Of a DNA stretch of 64,000 bases, positions 36,945 to 48,645 are shown in pieces (positions within the stretch are counted from its first letter, which is position 1; each line of letters opens with the position of its first letter). The position numbers were made by a program, and so were the translations under genes. Under the pieces are notes generated by a model, which ran no database searches, was not told the DNA's origin, and saw only the letters and a program-made list of their open reading frames with translations. The DNA is from Datnioides undecimradiatus (taxonomy: Eukaryota; Chordata; Actinopteri; Lobotiformes; Datnioididae). The stretch covers positions 992,001 through 1,056,000 of the forward strand of contig WARS01001600.1 in NCBI GenBank assembly GCA_008933995.1, in the 5' to 3' direction.

Positions 36945-37080
36945 AACAAACGAGATATAGGATGCTATTTCCCCCAGTTCCAGTCTTTGTGCTAAGCTAA
37001 GCTAAGCGACTTCTGGCTCCAGCAACATATTATTTACCAATCAGACGGGAGAAAATCGATGGTAACAGATCCATGCAACC
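36945..37080. repeat. 'GCTAAGCTAAGC' teleost repeat family (copy 3)
   Basis: CCAGTTCCAGTCTTTGTGCTAAGCTAAGC is followed by a GACTTCTGGCTCCAGCAACATATTATTTACC-like segment (36977-37038), the known central part of the same family as the copies at 3484 and 5461. Its 3' part is diverged. Confidence 0.5.
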
Positions 37081-37717
37081 GCAGAGTCCCTTATTTGATT
37101 CCAGCTGAGGGCATTTACATGTCCTCTCCTCTGAGAACTGAAAAAAATAACAATTTTCTCCAAAATATAATCTTGTAGAAACAATTCCCTCTTTTAAGTC
37201 TGCACAGTTGGTAACAGATATTAATCAGCCTCACCCTTTCTTTGTCATTTAGTGGGTGGGAGATATTTCTGCCTGTTGGAAGCAGTGGGTCACACACAGA
37301 CCAGACAAAGGGAAATCATGCGTCAGACACGTCTTCTACATTTGCATATTGGCTCAGGTTACATACACCAGTGAAATAAATACAGAAATCATATTTTTAC
37401 TGGATTGCTGATGTGGTTATTATAAGACAAACTGTTAATCGGCTTCATGTATTTCCTCATGTGCCTTTACTCGCTCCAAAGTAAAGACAAATGGCAGTGA
37501 TCTCATGCTGCTTAATATTTACATAGTGCAAACAGAAATATAAATGGCCGACATTTCTCTTCTGTAACAGTCAGCTGGCTGAACATAACTCAGGGGGAAA
37601 GCTGATTTCACAGACGATTCTCCGCAGAACAGATTGTTAATCTCATGGATTTTCTTTGAAAATGAATTAACTTTTTATTTTTGCTTTCAAAGCAACTTTT
37701 CCAACAGTTGAGATGAG

Positions 37718-37800
37718 GTAAAGCTTTAATGACCCCTCTGGGGAAAGTGGGCCATTGCAGCAGCGAAGAGGAGGTTATAGTGTCTGCCAGGCGAGGACAA
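37718..37800 (-). repeat. LINE-like 3' tail fragment, minus strand
   Basis: AAGCTTTAATGACCCCTCTGGGGAAAGTGGGCC is close to the 'TTTATTGATCCCC-GGGGAAATTG' block that is the reversed 3' end of a common fish LINE. Only this tail is left, and the family name is uncertain. Confidence 0.35.
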
Positions 37801-39372
37801 AGACATACCTCCATTGTTCCTGCAGCACTTTGGTGCATCTTCTCTGGGGGGTGGGGGGTACCAGGCTCACACCAGGCCAACTTTACCCCAGGAACAGCCT
37901 CAGTGATTCAAACCCCCCCCACCTCTACACACCACACCAGCTCCAAAGCTCGACTCGTTATCGGGCCGTTAGTCCTCACTGATCTTTAAGAGCTTCTGTG
38001 TGAAGCCACCCACCCTCCAATAAACACTCCACTGACGGCAAATGGGAGTCAGAGCCGGGATCAGCTTTACTCTGAGTGCTGTCTGTTTTGGGTGAAGGCT
38101 GCGCTTCAACACATTTTAATATGACCACATAATGTCATCCATCAGGGAACTTGTGGAGGTCAAATCCGCAATAAATATGTGACCGCTGAGACTTTATAAT
38201 GTTTGGTGCTTGGAGACATATTCAGTAAAGACAAAGCAGAAATGCTTTATTACAAGTGCAATGAAAGTCCTACACACTTAAATGCACAGAGGTATTAGCA
38301 ACAAAATGTACTAAAGCATTCAAATGCAGTTGGGTGGGTTTGTCAACTGCTTTCCAAGTAGAGCCCATGTGTTGCACAGGAAGACAAAGACACGGCCAAC
38401 AACAAGAAGGGCCGTCAAAGAGAGTGAGGAGCAGCACAACGGACCAACAGGCTCGCTCCCACCTCCAGCCCCACAAACACACTGCACTGCTGTCATTATC
38501 AGCAAAGGAAGAGGGGATGGGAGGTCTGGGAAAGGCAGGAGAGGGTGATAAAGCACCGAGCTCTTGTTGACGGGTAGTTGCCCGATGGGCCAGACTGTGT
38601 CCGACAGGCCTGCCACAGCACTCGTGTTGACGTGTCTTGTTCTTTGAAGACACATCCAGGTTCCCGCGTCGTGGTCGTCGGTGGGGGAAGTCAACGAGCA
38701 TTTCTTACGATGCTGCGGCTGTGTTACAGGAAGTTCTTGACATGTTGTGATGTATCACATTGTCTTCTTTTCGCCCGATTCAGCAATACAGCACTCAGAG
38801 CGAGGAAATAACATGACGTGCAATTTCCCGATTGTCAAACGTAGACGAAACCGGGATGAATGTCACCGGAAAACAGAACCATATGGAGCTCACACTCACA
38901 TCTCTAATGCAAGCTCAGAACATCTGCTGGGGAGCCTTTATGTTGTGACGATTCAAGTTGAGTTAGCATACGTGCTAAATGCTCGCGCGCTTGTGTCGTA
39001 ACCCACTTTGTAAGGGCACTACTTCCTGATCAGGGCTACAGCTTTGCAGAAACATCTCTTTATCATTCAGCTTTTTCCGCGCTGCTGCACACAATCTCAC
39101 ATTTTTATAAACAACGTGACTCGTTTATTTGCTGTGTCTCAGCGCAGAGCGACCTTGAGGGTACGGTTGGTTGGTTTCTGCCCCGGTGATGACGGTCGGA
39201 GTGGCTCTGTGGGCCGTGGCGCTGAAACCCAATCGGGGCTCCATATTAGCGGGCACTGAGTGAAACAGTCAACAGCAGTGTTTCAGGGAAGCAGTGGAGC
39301 TTTAACACCTACTGTAACGCCCTGCCCTGCTTCCTGCTCTGGATTACATCTAGGCTTACAGTACATAAAGCA

Positions 39373-39400
39373 GACACACACACACACACACACACACACA
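39373..39400. repeat. (CA)14 microsatellite
   Basis: Fourteen pure CA units. Confidence 0.95.
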
Positions 39401-39700
39401 TAAATGTTGAGACTTTCTCTCAATACTCCCACCCCCCCCGATTTCACCCCTGTCTTGCACCTTTCCCACCCACTCACGTTCACATCGGGGTTATTCAAAC
39501 TGCCGTATTGCACCTACTCACTGTCACACACACGCACGCACATACACACATGCCGTACTCAATGACATCTGTGCTTTTTCCAATCCCACTTACTGCGCAC
39601 TTGTTATAAATTGTTCTAAGTGTTATGTTAATGGACAAACAACAAACACCTAAAGCTCTGAGAATTAGTGATACAAACCACACCGTTCAGAACAGCTATG

Positions 39701-39701
<1 letters not shown>

Positions 39702-39741
<40 letters not shown>
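39702..39741. repeat. (CA)20 microsatellite
   Basis: Twenty pure CA units. Confidence 0.95.
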
Positions 39742-39742
<1 letters not shown>

Positions 39743-40100
39743 CATATACACTCTTTTGTTACATATTAGGGAACTGGTAATGGAAAGCCCCCCTCCTGTG
39801 AGTGCTGGCCTCATTTTAGTAATTACCGTGTGGAAGGTGTAATGGAAGCCTACCCCCCTGAGCAACGCACAATGACATGCCGGCACACACAGGCACTTTC
39901 ACACACACTGAACCAGTCCGCCAGTCAGATTTAGTCAACGTGCTTGTGAATAAAGCTGATTCGGGTTCTGTAAAGGTGCAGTGCATGTATAACTACCTCA
40001 CACAACCCCACAAACCCAAACCAACCCTTTTAGTTCTTTCTGTATTTCCTGCTTTTCATCTTCACTGCTGCATGCCCAGTGTGGATCCATTACACTAACC

Positions 40101-40102
<2 letters not shown>

Positions 40103-40147
<45 letters not shown>
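40103..40147. repeat. (CA)22 microsatellite
   Basis: About twenty-two pure CA units, among the longest pure runs in the window. Confidence 0.95.
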
Positions 40148-41394
40148 GCTATCTGTCAAATGGCCAGTCCTATCTGTTATCAGTATGTCTTGGCCTGTCA
40201 TACCTGCCTGTCGTCTGCAGCCTGTGTCCCAGAATGCTGCCAGATAAGCCCGAGTGTGTCTGTATGCCAGTCAAGCATCAGTGTGTACCTTCTGGAGCTC
40301 ACACTCATCCACTTTCAAGGGGTTCCCACGTTCTACTGGGCTAATCTCGGCCTCACTCGAGCTGTAATTCAACCAAAGTGTCAGCTTTTAGACCAGCCAG
40401 TCGTGCTACGCATGTGGACAGCGAGTGGACAGAGTGTCTCTTACACACCCACAAAAGCCCACAGACATCTATATCATATGGATGTGTGGATGAACATGAC
40501 CACATAGCTCTAAATACTTGCACAAAGACACAGTGTAAGAAGTCACACCGGAGAAATAGTTGTAGCAGTGGGTGAAGACGCTCACTAAACCATGACATCG
40601 ACTCAGCGTAGTGTTTGATGGCATAACCGAGCATGAAATAAGGCCCGGCGATTCAAACGGCTACTTGTTATGGGGCGCGATGCAGACTGATTCTTTGCAG
40701 CACGCTTTTCTCATGTCGGGTCTGTTTTACTGAAAAACAGCGAGGAGTCAGTTTTAAACAAGGAGACAGGATGCAGGGTCATACAGCAGAGATACAACAG
40801 CACTCTGAGGTTGACCAGGAGCCCAAAGACTTTTAAGATTTAAGATTTGAATTGTATCAGGAGGTAAAAGTTGTTTCCACCTTCCTGCTTCCTGTTTCTT
40901 CCTCTATCTGAGGCAAATTCTGCAAATAAGTCTTTGAATGGGACACAGTTCCTGCATGAGACACGCTGCAACACAGTCAGTGAGGTGTTGTTTGTATTGT
41001 AATTTAATGTTTTGCAAATGTGTCTGAATGAAATGCTCAAAGAGGGAAGTGTCGAAGTGGAATGGGAGATTAGATGTACAAAGTACTGAAACTCTGCGGG
41101 GCAACACACTGTCTTAAGAACAATGACTGGCAGAAACAGGAGCACGGGAACCAGAACTGGACCTAAGACGTTTCATCCAAAGCATTCAGGGTAATCTGGC
41201 CCCTGTGCCACCGACGGAGCCGCTGTCCTCCATCAGAAGCGTCTGCTCATTGGTCAGGTCGCTTTGGAAACCCCCACTTATCTGACATCTGATTGGTGGG
41301 CTGTGCTTTGTCCACCTGAAACCAAAAATCAGACCCACTTCGCTTTGTGATTGGCCGGCTGAGGTGAGAAAGGACAGTTTGTCTGCCGCTCACA

Positions 41395-41545
41395 CAGAAA
41401 ACATTATTGATCACTGATATTAGCCTTAGTGGTCCATAATCAATTTGTCAAGGGCCATTGGATGTGTTCAGATATAAACAGAGATGCACAACAGGTTTAA
41501 TATCCCTAATACCTGGAACTATTTGTTCCAAAAGAGACGACATGT
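41395..41545. promoter_or_regulatory. Candidate conserved non-coding element
   Basis: A unique AT-moderate block with ACATTATTGATCACTGATAT, CCATAATCAATTTGTCAAGG and GGTTTAATATCCCTAATACC. The TTATTGAT and TAATCAAT words suit HOX/PBX or TALE factors. The role is inferred. Confidence 0.3.
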
Positions 41546-41743
41546 TATCTGCGTAACAGTGAGTCACATTGCTCGGCTGCGCAACGTTCAAATAATCTGC
41601 GGCTGCTAATCAACCACCCTCTGACAGCAGACATCGTGCATGTGGAGCCCTGTCCACTATTGTGTTTTTGAACACACTATATTGTCTTCAGCTCTGAATT
41701 CCCTGTCATGAATACAATGCACAGCACAGGTTGTATTTTCAAG

Positions 41744-41748
41744 CACGC

Positions 41749-41779
<31 letters not shown>

Positions 41780-41780
41780 A
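41744..41780. repeat. (CA)n microsatellite
   Basis: CA run with two CG interruptions near its start. Confidence 0.95.
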
Positions 41781-43978
41781 ATCTGGAGCAAACAGGAGGG
41801 GACTGGAAGACGTGGGGGTGCCTGGAGGTGGGTGGCACTCCTCAGCGACTCGCAGTAATAAAAGTCGAGCGCGATTTGAAAAGGCCCTATTGTGGCTTCA
41901 TTCTGTTTTTCCACGAGGGTAGCATTCCTCCCAAATTGGACAAAAGAATTTTAATGGGGCGGCTAATGGACTGTGATTAGATAGGAGGAGAGGGAGAGAG
42001 AGAAGGAGAGAGAAAGACAGAGAGAGAAATAGGTGGGCCTTGTTGCGAGTGGGCAGGATGGGGGGCTAAATGCTGCAATGGTGGGGGGGGCTTGAGTTTC
42101 ATCCATCCAGAGAGAGGGGGCGATGGGCCAGGAGATTACCCCATTTACCTGCAACCTTTGAGGGGGAACTGGAGAGGAGGACAGGGGGTTTTATTGCGGA
42201 GGTTAGGCTGTGAGGGGGGACACAGGGGACTCCACTCCAGAGGTATATCCGTACATATAGTGGAGGGATGGATGGAAGCCCACCTGCTTTTAGCTGTAAG
42301 TGGATTCAGTGTGGCTCAAGTGGCTTAATGCAGGCTTACTCACTGTTGCACAAAGAGGGACTGCAGGACTGTGCGGCTGTCCATACGAGGATGCTAAAAA
42401 TAGGACGGTGCTGATGTACCTTTCCACCAAAATATGAGCATGAATTAGTTTAATATATTGAACTTTATTGTAAAGTGTTGCCGCCTCCACCTTCAGAACA
42501 ACTGAGTGCTTTCCCCATCAGAGCTTCTGTTAGTGCCCAACACCTCGAAACGTCAGAACATAAAAAATAATAAATTGTGCAAAACACTGAGGTTCAGATA
42601 TCAACCTGTCTACCTCTGCAACTGTTAATTCATATAATAAACCATTAACACAATGCTCAGACCAGAGTAGTTTATATGTTTCTTATTCATTTTTTGGATT
42701 TGCACATGTTTGACTCCAGGTATGCTTTCCTGTCCTTGGTGTGCGGGTTAGATTTTTGGGTGATCACACAGGTTTGAATTATTTTTATTAGCGTTTACAT
42801 TTTTTAAAAGACTTATGATGTCGTGATAACCTTCACACCAAGGGTGATATCTCTTTATCATCCTCCTGTCTGAGCTGAGACAAACAGGAGTGTTAATCAT
42901 CAGCCAGCTACTGTTGACTTTCTGTCCATTTAAGTAAACGTTGAAGGTGCCAGAGATCAGATTATATCCTGTGTATTTTGTAGTTAATGGTGTCTTGTGA
43001 GAGTGCACGTTGCGGGACTTTGTGTTGTTTGTCAGGTGCACGGATCAACGTTGGTTTTGAGCAACATTAGTCTCAACATTAGGCTCCGGGGAACAATGAA
43101 CCTGCAGTGCACCCTCAGCTGTGCTTTGAGTTCAGCGCTAGTAAGCAAATGCTAACAGGCTAAATTACAATGTTCCTCATTAGCCTCTTAGTTTGTTCTG
43201 CTGCTGCTACTATTTCCACAGTGCACTGAGTTACAGTTACACACTAAAGATTGAAATCTGTAAAAACACAATTAATTCCTGCTTTAATTGCAGTTTCTCT
43301 GATTTTATAACCTCGGTTGAAGTGAGTCTTTCCACATCTGTGCTGTTTTGCAACGTGACCGTTGAAACACTGTGACTGCAGGTGTGGAGCGGCGTGTTTC
43401 TGTCCTTTCACGTGACCCTTTCAGTCATTTAAATGTGTTTTTTGTTCAATATCCCATTTCTTTTCTAAATGTATGGATCCTTCTCTCATGATTCCCTTCA
43501 TCACATCTTGGCCGCTGTTCTGCCGCCCAGATCCACTCGACTGAAATGACTTGAAATACCTTCTGTCTTCGCCAGTGCACGCACAGCACACACAGACGCA
43601 CAAACACACACTCTGCTCTTACATTCATCCTTATGCAGATAGACCACCCTGGCACATACGCACACACACACAAACACACATACATATACATACTGTCATT
43701 CTTTTCCAAATTGGATAGAGACACTGCCATGCGATATTTACATAAGTAATAACAGGCGGCTGCTCCAGGGGCCAGCAGCTCCTATCTCACAGCCCAGGAT
43801 GGGTAATTGCTATTTTGGCACTGAGGTGCTACCTGTGTGTGTACTTAAGCGTGTGTGTGCACGTGTGTGTGCAAGGAGAGCTCATCTGAATAAGAATCAA
43901 AGTAAGAGTGGTGAATTTATTAGGGATTTGTGTGTGCATGTGTGCCAGCGTGTGTGTGTTTGGAAATCTGACAGAGTA

Positions 43979-44012
43979 AACCTCTTCCTCTTCCTCTTCC
44001 TCTTCTTCTCTT
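43979..44012. repeat. (CTCTTC)n microsatellite
   Basis: About five hexamer units on the pyrimidine strand. Confidence 0.85.
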
Positions 44013-44436
44013 TTTATTTGCAGCGCATGTCTCGATGGCTGTTTGTGTTAGTTTGGGTCCAGTGGGAGACAGCAGGCTGCATTTGTAGCCCACAGCTCCT
44101 CAGCTTGATATCTGGTGTTGGGCTGGCGCAGTGTGTTATCAGCACATATTGTCCCATGCTGCAAGTGTGCTGCTGTGTGTTTTAGATGGTTGGTGTGACT
44201 GGCTCTCGCTCGCTGCCTCGCTCGTTCATTCTCTCTCCCCCCATCTGTGTGTGTGTTTGAATATGCTTATTTCAAGCAAATATGTGGGCAGCTGTCAGTT
44301 TCTCTGGATGACTCTGTTTCTCGGTGAATATGTTTATTTTGAATGAGTTTGTTTTTGTCTTTGCATGTGTTTTTGAGCATGGACCGCACGAGTTACGTGT
44401 CTGCCTCACCATCGGTGTGCCCATGCTCAGTCTCTC

Positions 44437-44481
44437 TGTGTGTGTGTGTGTGTGTGGGCGTGTGTGTGTGTGTGTGTGTGT
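44437..44481. repeat. (TG)n microsatellite
   Basis: TG run broken by a single GGCG step. Confidence 0.95.
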
Positions 44482-44676
44482 TCTCTCACCTAAGAAAAAC
44501 ATTTCTCTTTGCACACAAATAGACATTTTTAAGAAAACATCCACAGGAGGACACTATAACTTATTCATTTAGTTTGAATCACAGGCTGTGGTTACAGTTA
44601 GACGCCATGTTGGAGCACTAATGCACCGAACAGAGGGGCTTCACAGGTATCGCAAGGCTCTGTGTATGTGTGTGGG

Positions 44677-44678
<2 letters not shown>

Positions 44679-44721
<43 letters not shown>
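44679..44721. repeat. (TG)21 microsatellite
   Basis: About twenty-one pure TG units. Confidence 0.95.
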
Positions 44722-44724
<3 letters not shown>

Positions 44725-45929
44725 CCTCAGTGCTCTCGACAGCTCGACAGCTCTCTCCTCCTCTGTGCAACTCAATAAGCTCTCGCTGCTGTCACTGTGC
44801 AGCGGCGGGACGCCATAGCAACCAGCCCACCTTTAGGTGATTACCATGCTCAGCCCTACCTCACCCACCTCCTCCATCAATACCCATGGTGCAAATACAG
44901 GCCGCCCCCGGGAGAAGGAGAGGCAGAGAGAAGGAGAGGGAAAGAATAGCTGCTCTGAACAAAATGTTTTACATTTGGCATCTCTGAGCAAGATTCGATT
45001 TAGTGATTCATCTACTTTCACTGGGGAGTCTGGGCCGTAAGTGATGTTTGCATTTACTTGTATACGTTGCCGAGCAGCTGGTAGTGAATACATTATTAAA
45101 TGACCGGGTTGACTGCAACACAATGAATGCATCAAGGAGAGATTGTCTGAAAGATCTGCTCTCCTCTTGCCTTCGAGTGTGATTGTTAGGAGTCGGGAAA
45201 AACACTTTGTGATGCAGTCAACTGACACGATGTGGGAGCTAGTTTGTCTGAAACACGCTGAGAACTTCAGTCAAATCAAACCAAATCTCTGAATCTCGTA
45301 CAATGTTTCACTGGGCTACTTGATCACATCGTCTTAAATGATGAGGAAAAACATCTACCACTACAAAATCTACTTTTAGATCATAACCAGGGTCAAATTA
45401 TGCATGCATGCATTTTAACAATATACTGCAAAGGAAATACTCAAAAATCAATTCGTATCAAATTCTGATCACATTTGCTTCCTTTAAAACAAAATATGAC
45501 AAAAATATGATAAGCTTAAACCCACATTATCATGCCATCCACCCGTCAATCAGTCTCCAGCTTTTGGCAGCACAGAGCCAAGATTGATTAGTTAGCTACC
45601 TGGCAACAGCGTGCTACGCCCGTGTGTCTGGCTTGAGGTGGTGAAGATGCAAACCTCGCAACTCTCATCCAGCTCACTGCAACTCTCCATGTTTGTTGAC
45701 AAATCAATTTCCTTATGTCCCGCCTGCACAAACCGGTTTCACTCAGACATGCACAGCTACATGAAGACGACATGGGTGATATGGATGGATTAACCAAATA
45801 CAAAAGAAATCCCAGGCTAACCTGGATGTTTCATAGTTAACTGTCAGATCTTCTCAGGCTGTGCATGAAGTGTGACTTTCTCAGGTTCCTGTCATTGTTC
45901 TTGTTGCTTCCCATCACCGGCATCAATCT

Positions 45930-46080
45930 GTATAATGCACAAATATGTTAATGAATTCAATCAGTTAAAGACAGCGCAGCGCGTGTGGCCATTTAACATC
46001 AATAAATCATTAGCACATTAATTTGCTGGCCCCTTGCCAGGGGAGCTTGTTACTTATTGTGACAGTGGGTTGTATGTGGC
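45930..46080. promoter_or_regulatory. Candidate conserved non-coding element
   Basis: Unique sequence with AATATGTTAATGAATTCAAT, CATCAATAAATCATTAGCAC and ATTAATTTGCTGG. It is dense in ATTA cores and free of repeats. The role is inferred. Confidence 0.3.
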
Positions 46081-47934
46081 AGTAAAGTTTGATTGTTTTA
46101 TGGCTGAAAACTGGCAGCAGGGGCTGTTTTCGCTTTTTGTGTGGCTGCAGTCTCTTTGTTTTAATTCAGCAAAACCTGCAACATCAATAATGCCACTGAG
46201 ATGAAGCTAGTAGCGCGCCGAGAACCACAGTTCTTTACATCGCACCTTTCATTTGTTCGAGTTTGTCTGAGAGTAACAGCTGAAGGGCCAAATGCTCATT
46301 GTGTGCTTATAAACTCCCACTTCCTTCTGTGCCTTGTCTTGATTCGCACCATGTTAGGAGATGACATCAGTTGGAACACCGACTCCATCACCAACTCACA
46401 CCGTGAAGTTCGGCAGTTCAGCCAAGTGTCAGTTTGTGTGTGACTGTGACGCGTGTGTCTGCATCTGTGCTCTGAGTCGCAAACTCACAATCCAAACAAT
46501 ATCTCAGACTGAGGGAGAGAGACGGTCTGTGCATGACTTCTATTAATGCAATGTGACTCAAATGTATACTAGTTTAAGTCCGTAAGTAATCCATGTGTAC
46601 ATTCACGTGCACATGATCACACACTGTTACTAACTCACTGAGGCTTAGGGTAATGTCCCTCCATATCATCCCCATGCATACGCTTGCCGTCGCTGCGCCA
46701 CCTCCTTGTCTTTCTTTAAGTATGACGATTAGGAGGTGCTCCGCGGCGTCTGACACCGTGCAATAAAATAACTTTGAGACACCTTAAATCATCTCCCCTG
46801 GAGCGCATATTCCCTTTCGCGGCTGCCAAATGTCTTTCGCGTGTAATCTTTTACATAAAAATTCCGCAGCTGCCCAGAGTTGGAGCTGATTTGTAGCTTG
46901 TGTTGATGCTTTAAGCGTTGAGTGACTGTGCCGCCACAGACATCTAAATGCATCTAACGGCGGCAGCTTAATCTGGCTGCCAGATGAGAGTTTGCTGGAT
47001 CGTTACCCAGCCCCCTAAAAACAGAAAATGATGCTTCTACAACAAAACAGTAGGATAAGTGGGTTTTCATGGGGTTACAAAGAGCAATTTGTGACTTTGA
47101 TTCAACTTCGCTCCCTTTACGCCTCATAAAACAAGACACAGCAACTTGTAAATCACACACCTTAGTCACAGCAAGAAATAAAGGTTTCTATTAAATGCAC
47201 ATTTCAGTTGTACTTTCCATCAGACGTGTTGGAGAAAGGCATGTAACCTCGATATGTCTTGATCGGGGAGGTTATGTTACAGTGTAGCGTTAGCGAACCT
47301 CTCTGTGTGAGTGCACACCTCCTGCTGTTGAGTCTCAAACCAGTGGCATTTCCCAGAACAACAACTCAGGACTGGAAAATGAAGGGTGGTAAACAACAGG
47401 GTAGACGCAGCAACGGTCCGCTTTGAAAACCCTCAGGTAATTCTGAAGTGACACAAAGGCTCTCTTGCCGCTCGGTTGCTTTTCCACAACCACACAGAGA
47501 GGCTGCGCCCGCTGAGCTCGACTGCCGGACCCGCCGTGATGCTTATTGACTGACACAGTGCCGTCAGGGGGTAGAGCTGGGTGGCAGGGGCACGAATAGG
47601 TCAGGTAACAGTCAGCGGCATGGCATGGGGCATGGGGATGGATGCTGCACGGTGCACGGATGGAGGAAGATGTCAGCTATGCACTATGCTATGCACCACG
47701 AATGCTTTTTTTTACGAGCCTGGTGATCTGATTTTTTCATTTGCATCACACTGGCAGAAACTGCCTTTGCGGCCGTGCTCATTAAAACATTATAACTGTA
47801 TTTGTGAAAGTGATTTTAGTGATTGTCCAGTCATGGCCTGGTCATAACCAGAGCTCACCACAGCAGGCTTTGTATATGCCCACATGGTGGAGGTGTGTGA
47901 AGGTGACATCTAAAGTCTTACTTCGAGGGATGCG

Positions 47935-48040
47935 TGTCTCTAATGTTAGCATGCCAGGCTAATTAGCTTACTGCCCACTGTTGTTATTAATGTAGCAAAT
48001 GCATGAAGCATTTGGACATAATTAGCATGAGCTAACTATA
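47935..48040. repeat. Possible diverged 'GTTAGCATGC' repeat fragment
   Basis: AATGTTAGCATGCCAGGCTA and later AATTAGCATGAGCTAACTA resemble the family at 17525-17850, but the spacing and intervening sequence do not match well. Confidence 0.25.
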
Positions 48041-48582
48041 TGTTGGGGGTTGTGTACCTGAACAGGACCGAAACCCAAGGTGTTAGAATATCAGAGTTAG
48101 CATTTATCTATAAAGGCCGTTTTCTATAACAGAGCGATGCAAAGGTTTGATTTAGCCTGCCGAATGTTTCTCACAGGACATAAAACCTTTAAGAATGCCG
48201 GGTCTGTAGGACTCTTAATTATCAATTATTCTTCATAATCTGAGCAATTAAACAATTGGAGAGACTGTCAGTAAGTCAGACAGTTAACTTGAGATCCTCT
48301 AACCTTGTATATGGCTTGACAGTATCTTACCATGCATTGCGATCAGCTAAGCTTAGCTATAATAAAATGCACTGTGAGATGCAGATGCAGTATGATAAGA
48401 CTTCTGTGGTCCACCTGCTCAGGGAACCGTGGTTACATCAGTCTGTTTAGAGATGTAACAGGGAGACGTATTGAAGCGCAGCGTTCAGTCCAAACAGCAA
48501 AGCGGAGCTGCACATCTGATCGGGCCAAATGTGTACCCTGGGTCAAACTGATGCCGGCCTTAATCCTGAGCTCTGTGCAGGT

Positions 48583-48645
48583 CTGTAAAATCGCTGTGGG
48601 TGAAGGCGTCCGCCAAGCGCCTTACATTTATATGTAAACGTAAAT
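48583..48645 (+). repeat. Degraded LINE/SINE 3' tail ('GGCGTCCGCCAAGCGCC')
   Basis: GGGTGAAGGCGTCCGCCAAG followed by CGCCTTACATTTATATGTAA corresponds to the 'AAAAGCGTCTGCTAAATG...' tail shared by fish LINE2-type elements and their SINE partners, with several substitutions. Confidence 0.4.

Larger units (their letters stand above)
30001..41000. other. Gene-free stretch, microsatellite-rich
   Basis: No gene is supported. The longest open frame (32129-32602, 157 codons) has no family features. The block contains a SINE-like fragment (32803-32935), a TG/CG alternating tract (34849-34901), several long CA repeats (35797-36000, 39373-39400, 39702-39741, 40103-40147), a teleost repeat fragment (36945-37080) and a LINE-like tail (37718-37800). 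Confidence 0.7.
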
